The position numbers and the translations under genes were made by a program. A stretch of 42,028 nucleotides of DNA from a virus, in the IMG/VR virus record IMGVR_UViG_3300025072_000013, positions 1 through 42,028 of that record; one strand, written 5' to 3'. This document shows positions 10,001 to 17,900 of the stretch, piece by piece. Position 1 is the stretch's first letter. Each line of letters opens with the position of its first letter. The notes below the pieces were generated by a model. The model made no database searches. It saw only the letters and a program-made list of their open reading frames with translations, and was not told where the DNA came from.

Positions 10001-13000
10001 CTGTAGAAAAGTTCAAGGTCTCTAAGTTCTCCTCCTGACCATTTTTGTACCACCTTACGCATGGTGCGTCCAAACTTATCTTCAGGCAGAAGCCACCCTT
10101 GACCAAGTCTAAATTGGTTAAGCAATTGACCGTTACTTATTTGACCTAACATCATTTGAGCAGCTTGATCCATGTCGTGTGGCAGCATCACTGAAAAGAA
10201 GTCATCTGCAAGTCCTCTGTAAGTTAGGAACTCCTCTGGTTCTATATGCTCCCCAACAGCTACTTTGTCTCCAGCGTACCTATATCCTCTAGTACCCGGA
10301 ATATCTGCTTCCTCAAATCCCTTCATAACATTCCACATTGAAGGAGATGTTCTTTGTATTATTCTGGCAATTAGCCCATTATTACTTCTTGCGTCTACCG
10401 AAGGGTTCGACATATCGCCGAAATACTTTGTGCCTCCCTCACGCATAGGGGTCATATCCGGTGTAAAATCTGCTTCCCAATATGTGTTATACAGATTTTC
10501 ACTAAACTCTTTTACTTCATCAAGTTCTTTTCTCAGCCTGCGCATCAGTGCTGCCCGTGTGCGCCAAAGTTCGTGGGGAGATCGGTGAGGAAAACCCCTT
10601 ATAGCCATTGGCGCACCTATTTCTCTTACTGCCCTTAAAGTGGCAACCATGGCAGCCATGTGAGTAAACATCATCCAAGAAGCGTTTGAACCGTTATAGG
10701 AATTAGCTACTCTCGCAGGGCCTTCCATAATGTCCATATTATTGTAGTCAAATTTTTCCGTTATCCTACCTGTGAAATGAGTAAGTGCCTCATTAAAGTT
10801 TGCATACCCATGCTGGGGCCATTGAGCAACTTCATCTAAGGCTTCACGGAAATAAGAGTTGGCTAAGGAAACTACTTCTGGGCCAAAGGTTGTTTCATAG
10901 TTTCTATCGTTTGTCCCAAGTCTCCCAAAAAGATTATTGAAGAACCTTGTGCCTACAGGATCAGACTTGCCAATACCATCAAGGCGCATAATATTCTCAG
11001 ACGGAACAGCGACATGGAATGCTTCTACTATTCCATTCCACTTAGTCTGATTAATAAGGGCACCACCCCACCTCTTTGTTGCATCTGTAACACCCGTTTT
11101 TGCTGATTGCAGAGAACTCACTCCATCCATGCCTGCAATTAATGCATGGTCGGTAAGGAGAAGCCCCGGCCCAAAAAGCGTGTTGTGTAGGGAGGTTGTT
11201 GTTTGAGAATGCCTGAATCTTCCTTGAGGCATAACACCTGCATGGAAGAAGAGGGTAGGCCCTTGCGGTCTTTCTCTTCGTATGCCTTGTATATTTCGTA
11301 CTGCCTGAGCAAGTTCTTCCTCAGTTGCGTCCCTCATTAACTCCCTGTATGCCTCTGAGTAAGGCCATGATGTTGCTACCTGATCGTATACATAGTTAAT
11401 GTTTTTCTGATTTGCGTCTAGTATCAGCTTTGCTTGGTCGATCTGTGCAGGAGTGCCTTCTCTGCGCGCCCTTTCCAGCAATGCTTCTGCCTGCAAGAAA
11501 TCATGTTTTATAGGCCAAACATCCTCAGCCGTAACAAATAGTCTCTCTCCTTGGTAAATTCCTACGCGCGGCCTAGACTGGTCACGTACCTCCGATTTAG
11601 CATTAATCATATCTTGAAGGGTAAACATCTCTTCAGGAGATTGAGGTTTGATAAATCTAAAACCACTCTGGTCAGCTTGGGCTGCCTGCATGGAAGTGAG
11701 TGGCTCTAAGTTATGATTCAAATAACTGGCTTCATACAAAGGTTCTAAACTATTTCTTTGAGCAAAAGATAACTGACCTATCTCTCTCAACAAAGCTTTT
11801 GACATGGATACACGGGTAGCCCATGCTTCTAGTGGCAATGCGTCAATCACCGAGTCATCCCACATTGCCCCTATATTTGAACCGCTTTCATCAAAGAAAG
11901 GAACATCTTCTCTTGGGTCTAATAACTTCCTCTCTTTAAGTACCCGCCAGATATGTCTTAGATGCTCTCCTGATGTAAGAGAAACTCCAAAGGGGGTAAG
12001 ATACTGCTGCGGGGATATTACATCAGTTAATAAAGTTCTTTGAACTTGGCGCATGCGCACATCGAATGGCGTGAACTCTTGCAGCATCGACTTCTCGTCA
12101 ATGGTGCCCGGCAAATCTATTCTCATTGCAAGCGGGAGTGTCTCAATAAGTTCGGTAGCGTCAAACCCTATTAATAGATTGGCAAGATTAACCCGAAGAA
12201 GGCTTGCCTCTTTCTCAGACAGGTAATCACCCACCCGTCGCTGAACTTTCGCTGCCATAAGCCTCTCAAGAAGGAGCCTATTACCACCCTGCTTGTTTGC
12301 TGGAACTAACATTTCGCCAGCCATAGGGACTGATAATGGTCGGAACTCTGCGTTTCTTACGTCATCAAGTAACTTTTCAACGCGATCCCACGTTTGTCCG
12401 TCTGCACCTCGCCAGCCCTCTGCCATGCCATGTGGCCCTGTTTTTGTATAGCGTTGCGCAGTAGGCCATCTAGCATGTTCGGGTGAGGGTATCCCATATC
12501 CTTCCTTGTCTATCGCCTTCAAGCCTCTTTCCCAATATGCCCTAAAGTCTCTCATTAGCTTCAGGAGCATTTCAGCCCACTTCCTGAACATGTCGTTCAT
12601 CCACTGGTCGCCGCGGGTTACTCCCAAGGCTGGGCGATAGTTTGGATTAGTAAGCATTTTATATATATACGACGAAAAGATTTCTGCGCCTGCTTCTGCT
12701 ACCTGACTATGCCAAGGATCAGTCTTTACTTTATCTCCCGTTACGGGATCGTAAATTTTAATAGCAAGTTGTTTGTAGTCATCGATTGCTGCGTCACCCG
12801 ATTTACGCCAAGCCCTTGACCCCGGAGAATCTCCTAATATATCTACTCTCTGTAGAAGATCAGGGTCGGCGTTGTACATAAACCGCGCGCCTCTCGGAAC
12901 GCCAGCTATCCACGATTCCCCAGCCTCGCCCGACAAGACCGCTGCTTTGACTGACGGTATATCCATCCATCTTGCTATTAAGTCGTTGTACTGGGAGTCA

Positions 13001-15459
13001 CTCAGGTTCCTTGCTTTTGCTAGGGCAGCCCTTCTAGTAACGCTTGAAGCCGAAATTATCTCTTCCACCAGTTCTGCATAGTCATCTGACTCATGGAGGG
13101 GGTAAAGTGTTTTTCGGGTAAAGGCAATCTGTTGTTTTATAAGATGACTAAATTCTTCGTATTGCTCCGGTGGTAATAATTGCACAAGGTTATTCATGAT
13201 TACATGGAAAAACTCATGAACCAATGTAACAACATTTCCCAACTCGTCCGTGCCTCTAGGCGATTCCCTCTCTCGCTGAAAGAGTGATATTAATGACTGC
13301 ATGGGAGCGAAATGTAAATCTGGGTTTACATCCATAGCACCTGATGCTCTTATCTTAGCCCAATGCGCTGCCGATAAATTTTGTGTTGGCAGACCGTGGG
13401 TAACTGCCAGTGCCCCTTTTAAATGCTCTGGGAGATCAGGGACGTCGAAGGCAGATTTGGCCTGTCTATCTGCGACACCGACAAGCATATTTTTTATTGC
13501 GTCTTCTTCACTTATCCCAAAGCCCTCTGCCAGAAACTGCATAAAGGGTCTTAAAAACCCAGCAATCTTCTCTTGGGATTGCCTGTCAACGCCATACATA
13601 TTGCCAACAGTTTTTACATAACTATCAACACTTTTTATCTCTGTGACTACTTCTATGCCTTTAGAGGTCGTTACCTTAAGGTTGCCAGTTTCGGCATCTA
13701 TTACACCGCGGGTTTTAAGGTCTGCAATCCTTCTACTAGGATCGCGAGCGTCTTCTAACGCTCTCTTAGTTTGCAAAGCCCAAGCTTCGTTTTCTTTAAT
13801 GTAGTCATCAATAACTTTAAGGGCGCGTTGTCCTGCGGTTCGGTCTAAATCTAAACCTCTCGTATGAATCCTCTCTGCTAGTTGAAGGGCTTCAAGCAGT
13901 GCCTCTTCGTCGGGGTCAGGAAAAGTTCTAATCCATTCAGCCTGTGCGTTAATTACCTGTCTGAAAAATTGAGCAGTACGTTGAGCGGACAGGGTGAGGG
14001 ATTCAGGAGCCAGTCGAGGTTCCAGTACGGTGCGTAGGTGAGTTCTGGCTTTCCTTAGTTTTCCAAATAAAGTGTCAGGGTCAATCTGAAGAGGAGACTT
14101 TCTTGTATCTTCAAGAATCTCATTGATTCTTCTGGCGACAGCCTCTACTTCTTCCATGCTGCCTAATCTAAAGGATTGCCCTATGCTCCCCTCAACCATC
14201 CCACCTGTAATTAAGTTCTCTTTAGTTATCCTAAATAATACTGGCGTTCCATTCGCCCTAACTCCATAAAAACCACTGAGTCCTTTAAAGCGCGTCCCAA
14301 CAGCTTTCATTTTCTCTAAGTCTCTTGGCTGTAAGGGAATTATTACCTCATCCCAAGGCTTATCTCCCGGCCCTACTTTCTTTAATGGCGTTGTCGTTGG
14401 GGTGTATTTTTCAGTAGCAAGTTTGTCATTCCAAAGTTTTGCATTATTTCTGATGATGTCCGGCAATGCTGGGTCGGGGTATGCTACGGCTTGAGGCCAA
14501 GTGCCCTCATCAATATCTATCTTTAAGAAGTCTTGAAGGTCTAAGCCCTTACTCATTGATTTGTTTTGGTTTCTGGCTATTGTAAACTCACCAATCATTG
14601 AGGTCGCTTCGTCCATATTCCTCGCGACAAAGAGGAACTCTGAAGCTTCTGGCAAAGCTGACGGTGGCACGTCTGACGGGAACTTAATGACCTCTTCCAT
14701 CTGCGCAGCGGTTCGGTTGCCATGGCTACCAAAGCGATCAATAGCTTTTTTCGCGCCCATTGCTGTACCTAAGAAAGCACCACCAGATGCCAGACCAATA
14801 GGGAGGGCAGCCCACATTGGGAGACCTTCTCTCTCTGCTGCACGTAAACCTGTTTCAGCAGCAAGCCCAGTACCTAACTCAAGACCTAATGCTCTTGCAA
14901 GTCCTGACTTAGTTCCGGTAGATGCAAGCGGTTCAACAAGGGCTGCTGCCCCTTTCGCGCCTAACTTTAATGCTTTGTTACGGCCTATTACTCCCGTACC
15001 TGCTGCTGCTCCTCTTAATCCTGCTGCTATCGGTGTCCCAAAACCCAGAGTTAGGGCTGTGATTCCAACATCAAATGGACTTGTAAGTTGTGCTGCACCC
15101 ATAGCTACATCTCTTGGGGTCACACTAAAGCCTTCCCAACCGATTCTAGGCTGATCTGGAGCCTGCATTGCCCAATGTTTAGCTAACGGCTGCATGTCAA
15201 ATAAAGTTTCTGGTAGCTGTAACGCCATTGGGAGTTTAGGCTCATCTGGAGATGGGCCACCTACATCTGCGCCAAATGTTCGGGCAAGCATTTTTGGCAG
15301 ATAGACAAGAGGATTCTGGTCAATCAGTAGGCGTTTTGCATAGGTTTTTGTGTAGTCGGCAGGAGAGAACCCCAGTTCATTTTTAACATTGAATCCGGTT
15401 TCTGCCTTGCCGAGACTTGTGACTTCTTTAAGAAAGTCATTAAAGGATGGAACTGCCAT
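7003..15459 (-). CDS. Giant multidomain virion protein with zinc-metallopeptidase motif (polyvalent-type)
   Basis: One unbroken frame of 2818 residues, a fifth of the genome. Features seen, in order: an Ala/Gly-rich hydrophobic stretch at about 120-240 that could contact membrane; a zincin motif HEFFH at 748-752 followed by an acidic helix (DYAELVEEIISASS), consistent with a gluzincin-like active site; FFHAG near 1405 and FGPGLLLTDH from 1429, resembling the start and the GxYLTD-like strand of ADP-ribosyltransferase-fold domains; long charged helical regions; and a C-terminal part with another hydrophobic segment near 2410-2430. Such multi-domain arrays are known as phage polyvalent proteins, thought to be ejected with DNA. 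It lies between the scaffold and portal-side genes. No tape-measure protein is evident elsewhere, so it may take that role or act as an internal ejection protein. The enzymatic domains are inferred. Confidence 0.75.
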   Translation of the reverse strand: MAVPSFNDFLKEVTSLGKAETGFNVKNELGFSPADYTKTYAKRLLIDQNPLVYLPKMLARTFGADVGGPSPDEPKLPMALQLPETLFDMQPLAKHWAMQAPDQPRIGWEGFSVTPRDVAMGAAQLTSPFDVGITALTLGFGTPIAAGLRGAAAGTGVIGRNKALKLGAKGAAALVEPLASTGTKSGLARALGLELGTGLAAETGLRAAEREGLPMWAALPIGLASGGAFLGTAMGAKKAIDRFGSHGNRTAAQMEEVIKFPSDVPPSALPEASEFLFVARNMDEATSMIGEFTIARNQNKSMSKGLDLQDFLKIDIDEGTWPQAVAYPDPALPDIIRNNAKLWNDKLATEKYTPTTTPLKKVGPGDKPWDEVIIPLQPRDLEKMKAVGTRFKGLSGFYGVRANGTPVLFRITKENLITGGMVEGSIGQSFRLGSMEEVEAVARRINEILEDTRKSPLQIDPDTLFGKLRKARTHLRTVLEPRLAPESLTLSAQRTAQFFRQVINAQAEWIRTFPDPDEEALLEALQLAERIHTRGLDLDRTAGQRALKVIDDYIKENEAWALQTKRALEDARDPSRRIADLKTRGVIDAETGNLKVTTSKGIEVVTEIKSVDSYVKTVGNMYGVDRQSQEKIAGFLRPFMQFLAEGFGISEEDAIKNMLVGVADRQAKSAFDVPDLPEHLKGALAVTHGLPTQNLSAAHWAKIRASGAMDVNPDLHFAPMQSLISLFQRERESPRGTDELGNVVTLVHEFFHVIMNNLVQLLPPEQYEEFSHLIKQQIAFTRKTLYPLHESDDYAELVEEIISASSVTRRAALAKARNLSDSQYNDLIARWMDIPSVKAAVLSGEAGESWIAGVPRGARFMYNADPDLLQRVDILGDSPGSRAWRKSGDAAIDDYKQLAIKIYDPVTGDKVKTDPWHSQVAEAGAEIFSSYIYKMLTNPNYRPALGVTRGDQWMNDMFRKWAEMLLKLMRDFRAYWERGLKAIDKEGYGIPSPEHARWPTAQRYTKTGPHGMAEGWRGADGQTWDRVEKLLDDVRNAEFRPLSVPMAGEMLVPANKQGGNRLLLERLMAAKVQRRVGDYLSEKEASLLRVNLANLLIGFDATELIETLPLAMRIDLPGTIDEKSMLQEFTPFDVRMRQVQRTLLTDVISPQQYLTPFGVSLTSGEHLRHIWRVLKERKLLDPREDVPFFDESGSNIGAMWDDSVIDALPLEAWATRVSMSKALLREIGQLSFAQRNSLEPLYEASYLNHNLEPLTSMQAAQADQSGFRFIKPQSPEEMFTLQDMINAKSEVRDQSRPRVGIYQGERLFVTAEDVWPIKHDFLQAEALLERARREGTPAQIDQAKLILDANQKNINYVYDQVATSWPYSEAYRELMRDATEEELAQAVRNIQGIRRERPQGPTLFFHAGVMPQGRFRHSQTTTSLHNTLFGPGLLLTDHALIAGMDGVSSLQSAKTGVTDATKRWGGALINQTKWNGIVEAFHVAVPSENIMRLDGIGKSDPVGTRFFNNLFGRLGTNDRNYETTFGPEVVSLANSYFREALDEVAQWPQHGYANFNEALTHFTGRITEKFDYNNMDIMEGPARVANSYNGSNASWMMFTHMAAMVATLRAVREIGAPMAIRGFPHRSPHELWRTRAALMRRLRKELDEVKEFSENLYNTYWEADFTPDMTPMREGGTKYFGDMSNPSVDARSNNGLIARIIQRTSPSMWNVMKGFEEADIPGTRGYRYAGDKVAVGEHIEPEEFLTYRGLADDFFSVMLPHDMDQAAQMMLGQISNGQLLNQFRLGQGWLLPEDKFGRTMRKVVQKWSGGELRDLELFYREANVEALTFIGGGNTGIPHRLAMLVGNEDVINNNLVKRENLSPEAPSARLETNFEYPRKAERLPTRDKKTGRFVKKTSMFSTSQFSFSPSEATKKLSDAKAKLEKVIRKQIEALKEKKILGSSRQGGAADVVDLNKKASKGDVVPNLDVTDANIDPPIYKGKPTRWNNIVPRELDEVLASDPSEGLRLADGTITNEGNASIAVAIIRKMPELLEKSWELVKVNEEILAANRRRKAAISASLAEQISDPRQLAIAQMGALRGEMTALGFEPMSMDVKEFAALLSYAQQRLGERSFDVVNAKIALEKLTGHSFDPSVEPGLAARHLQRNEIMLIERLFGFDIAALAATRSRQLRTREKILRALVDFLNIPRILLLGGDFGGLFNQGLLFAGRPKAYLKAAAEGLKSFAIPRNFEQAMRDIEGHQHFAKFFSPPGVRSGVNGEGGYGAYFADLNSPLSLREEQFVSEYLRRIPGIGHMYKAFERFHVAFLNKLRFDMMQSAYLVFKNSGAKQADIDRQMRTYADWVNKGTGRGNIWKANELTAGLNTIFLAPRWVVSRFQVPVAVAKELGSYSINRTTGRPVKNNLVAKQIAKDMVGFATVIGGIATLLSLNGFQVGTDHRKSDFLKLTKGRTNIDLTAGMGSVFRFIFRAGSVSLQGATEGEPFRGKLLSATGVEYDKNLWDVSSDFLNMKFSPAVRTVDTLVTGRNFYGEDIDAERAFLPTDLKTLQEWAPLWIQEVGDAAEQLGTSSAASLLLPSLAGLNVAIYPDKNDLALEALGRNYTEAWPFEQESIDMLYYEESRFSPSEYSENNYALNSLFLDEMEKVLSNPNISDTQKSYQISKRYHDLNKEKRGIRLQAFGADDQGREDEYPLRVSQQEFYEYKDSLYDPATFAGSNSAYEYAELLEQIYLDGLTEIEREYILANMYMLPLPMELLDLKTTTGESPGWVKRVTQARELQAKVVRRHGLEAAPFDPSLYEETREMQRNIGGETYAQEVAIAN

Positions 15460-15800
15460 TAGTAATAAAGGTGTCTGGTTCGTGGACGGTATCTACTTAG
15501 TTCGTTAAACTGCCTTCCTTGTTGCGCGAATCGTTCAGTAAAGGGCATATCCTGTAAGAACTCGGTGAACTTCATCGTAGGAGGCTGTCCTGACATTATC
15601 TGTTCACCAAGCTTTCCATAGAAGTCACCTAATGCCTGACCATAGATATCCTGCGCCTGTCTCCTACGTGCAGCCGTATCCTGAAACGCATCACTTGTTT
15701 TACTGGCTAAGGTTCCAAAGAAGGCAGCGCGGGGTTCTTCTTCAAGGAATCCTGAGAACGTTTCTTCCCAGCTTGGATTTTTAAAGTCTCCGATAGCCAT
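15459..15800 (-). CDS. Small structural or assembly protein next to the giant protein
   Basis: A 113-residue protein, TAATG-coupled at both ends to its neighbours. It is helical and Gln/Arg/Phe-rich, with GFLEEEPRAAFFGTLASK, then RRRQAQDIYGQALGDFYGKLGEQ, and an aromatic-basic end (RYRPRTRHLYY). The FxDM-like segment EFLQDMPFTERFAQQ resembles the C-terminus of the upstream 699-residue protein (NFYDFAASRF), hinting at a shared partner. No family is recognised. It is probably a minor virion protein or a chaperone for the giant protein. Confidence 0.55.
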   Translation of the reverse strand: MAIGDFKNPSWEETFSGFLEEEPRAAFFGTLASKTSDAFQDTAARRRQAQDIYGQALGDFYGKLGEQIMSGQPPTMKFTEFLQDMPFTERFAQQGRQFNELSRYRPRTRHLYY

Positions 15801-17899
15801 TAGAGACCAAACCTTGAAGCTGCAAAGTCATAGAAGTTCTGGGGCATAGCCTCTCCTAGCTGGGCACGTTCCTGATTCTGCAAAACGTAATCACCATATA
15901 AGTCTTCATAGCTTTGCGGTCGGAACATTCCGCTAACAAGCGGTGAGTATCTGCCCCTCTGTGCTGCGCCCATCAACCTAGCTGCCTGACCTACATCCTG
16001 TACGCTTTGAGGCGCAAAGTATTGCTGGGCTGCTACTGGAATATCTGCCTGTTGCATACCTCTAAAAGTATTTACATCCTGCAATGCTTGATTCCACACA
16101 GAGCCAAGACCACCCTCTGCTTGCTGTGCTTGTGAAAGAAAGTTTTGGAATGACTGCCCCGGCAATGCCATCCCTTCTGCATCTCCCGCACCAAGACCTA
16201 ATCCCGGTTGGGGATTAAGGAGATTCCTGATCGCGCCTCCTTGGAAGGCAGCGGTAAGAGGGTCTTGGAGTCCTTGGAGATAACCTCCAATCGGGCCTCT
16301 GCGACCAAATCCCTCCCCAAATACGTTGCCGAAGGCACGGCGATAGCCAGCAGTAGGAGATATTTCAAAGAGGCCACGGTTATCTACAATCCCTTGGGGG
16401 GAACCCAAGCCCATCATGTTTGCTTCAAAAGATAGATTAGGGTCAAAAGCACCCGGGCCACCCGGCCCACCCGGGCCACCTTCAGGGCCACCCGGAGGAG
16501 GAGGGGCACCACCCGGAGGAGGAGGGGCACCGCCGGGAGGAGGAACAACCGCAGGAGGAGCAGGCTTAAAAGTTGGTACGTCTGGAGGGAGAGTTACATC
16601 CGCGCCAACATCAGTGTCTATATCTTCTACAAAGCCTGTTTCATCTATCGGTTCCCATACTGCACCCGGCTGACCTGTTTCTTCCGCAAAGGTTTTAAAG
16701 TCATCTAAGTCATCATCTGGTTCAAATCCTGTCGGTGCAGGTTGTTCGACTGCATAAAATTGTTCTAAAGACTTAGCATCTGGTGCTAAGTTGCTTAGAA
16801 CTCTCGTCTGATCTTGCGAACTTAGGTTGGCGTATTCTCCGGGGCGTTGGTTCCAGTACGAAGGAAGATTATGGTTTGCAGCAGCTTCCCTCGCTTTACC
16901 AGTTAGCTTTTGATACTCGTCCCATCTGGTTTTCCAATAATCTGGAAGGTCGTCCCACGGGTCTCCCTGTTCAGTAACACCAACTTCAGGTTTTTTTTCT
17001 CTAACTTCCGCTTCCCTTACGCCAATAACATTTTTGAGAATGTCCTTCTGGTCAGCACTGTACTCCTCGGTTTGCCAGTCGCCTCTTTCAAATCGCTTAT
17101 CTACATACCTTGACATCAATTTGTGAGGATTTGCTTGGAGGAAATCCGTCAACTGACGCATAAAGCTATTCATGGCTCCCTGAAAGCCAGCCCGCCCTTC
17201 TGTTGCAGCGATATGCTCCATGACCTCTCTAATTTGAGGCGCATCAATTTTATTATTGGGGTTCTTGCTTCCCGCAGCTTCACCCCATCGGAACATATCT
17301 GAAGGAAGATAAACGTGCCAATCTTCAGCCCCCGGTGTACCTATAACATTTATATCTGCGACTCTCTCACCCCATGGGCGAATGGGGCCAATTAGGTTTT
17401 TGTTTTTCTGCGCAAGGTCTGCTCCTACTGACCCCATTACTTGCGACTGTGCCCCGCCGGGGCCTTGACCACCCATAAGATCAAACTTGTCAAAGCTTTC
17501 AGCCGGGGTCATATCCGCGCCTAGCGCAGATGGTTGTGCCATTCTAAATTCTGCTTGCTCTGCCTGTACCCGTGGGTCAAAGGCAAACCCCGTTCCCGTC
17601 ATTATTGCGCCTTCTGTTGGCCCTGACGTTCTTTGCTGCGCAAAACCACTACTACCGCCCATAGGATCAAAACCAGCTACACGGGTTGGGTCGCTAGTAG
17701 CCATTGGCGTAACGCCACCGGGCTGTTCTGCTGGTATATCAATACCAGTGCGAAACTGGAGGGGTGTTCCTGCCTGCATTCCCCACCCACCTGCTTCTTG
17801 TACTGCTCGCGACATTGCGATAGCTGCGCTAGGTGCAGTAACGGGATGCCAGAAAACTTCACCGTCTGGTGCTGTTAGAGGAACGTTATATCTTGGCAT
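15800..17899 (-). CDS. Large Pro/Gly-rich virion protein
   Basis: A 699-residue protein. The N-terminus (MPRYNVPLTAPDGEVFWHPV) resembles short domains that recur in aquatic phage structural proteins. The centre, about residues 450-486, is low-complexity PPPGGAPPPP-type sequence encoded by tandem 21-bp repeats. The C-terminal 200 residues are Gln/Ala/Gly-rich and helical, with repeated Phe and Tyr (NFLSQAQQAEGG, MPQNFYDFAASRFGL). It sits between portal and giant protein and is TAATG-coupled to the downstream gene. A flexible linker or internal virion role is plausible. No catalytic motif is visible. Confidence 0.6.
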   Translation of the reverse strand: MPRYNVPLTAPDGEVFWHPVTAPSAAIAMSRAVQEAGGWGMQAGTPLQFRTGIDIPAEQPGGVTPMATSDPTRVAGFDPMGGSSGFAQQRTSGPTEGAIMTGTGFAFDPRVQAEQAEFRMAQPSALGADMTPAESFDKFDLMGGQGPGGAQSQVMGSVGADLAQKNKNLIGPIRPWGERVADINVIGTPGAEDWHVYLPSDMFRWGEAAGSKNPNNKIDAPQIREVMEHIAATEGRAGFQGAMNSFMRQLTDFLQANPHKLMSRYVDKRFERGDWQTEEYSADQKDILKNVIGVREAEVREKKPEVGVTEQGDPWDDLPDYWKTRWDEYQKLTGKAREAAANHNLPSYWNQRPGEYANLSSQDQTRVLSNLAPDAKSLEQFYAVEQPAPTGFEPDDDLDDFKTFAEETGQPGAVWEPIDETGFVEDIDTDVGADVTLPPDVPTFKPAPPAVVPPPGGAPPPPGGAPPPPGGPEGGPGGPGGPGAFDPNLSFEANMMGLGSPQGIVDNRGLFEISPTAGYRRAFGNVFGEGFGRRGPIGGYLQGLQDPLTAAFQGGAIRNLLNPQPGLGLGAGDAEGMALPGQSFQNFLSQAQQAEGGLGSVWNQALQDVNTFRGMQQADIPVAAQQYFAPQSVQDVGQAARLMGAAQRGRYSPLVSGMFRPQSYEDLYGDYVLQNQERAQLGEAMPQNFYDFAASRFGL
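16488..16549. repeat. Tandem 21-bp repeats coding for Pro/Gly heptapeptides
   Basis: Two exact 21-bp copies at 16488-16508 and 16509-16529 are followed by a degenerate third. The unit encodes seven residues of Pro, Gly and Ala on the minus strand. A further GC-rich imperfect repeat (GGGCCACC/GGCCCACC) lies just to the left at 16456-16480. Such arrays expand and contract easily and may vary between strains. Confidence 0.85.
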
Positions 17900-17900
17900 C

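Noticed and set aside
14561-15154. Plus-strand frame of 197 residues
   Set aside because: It lies opposite the N-terminal part of the giant protein, has no ribosome site, and has the Pro/Ser/Ala composition of an antisense shadow.
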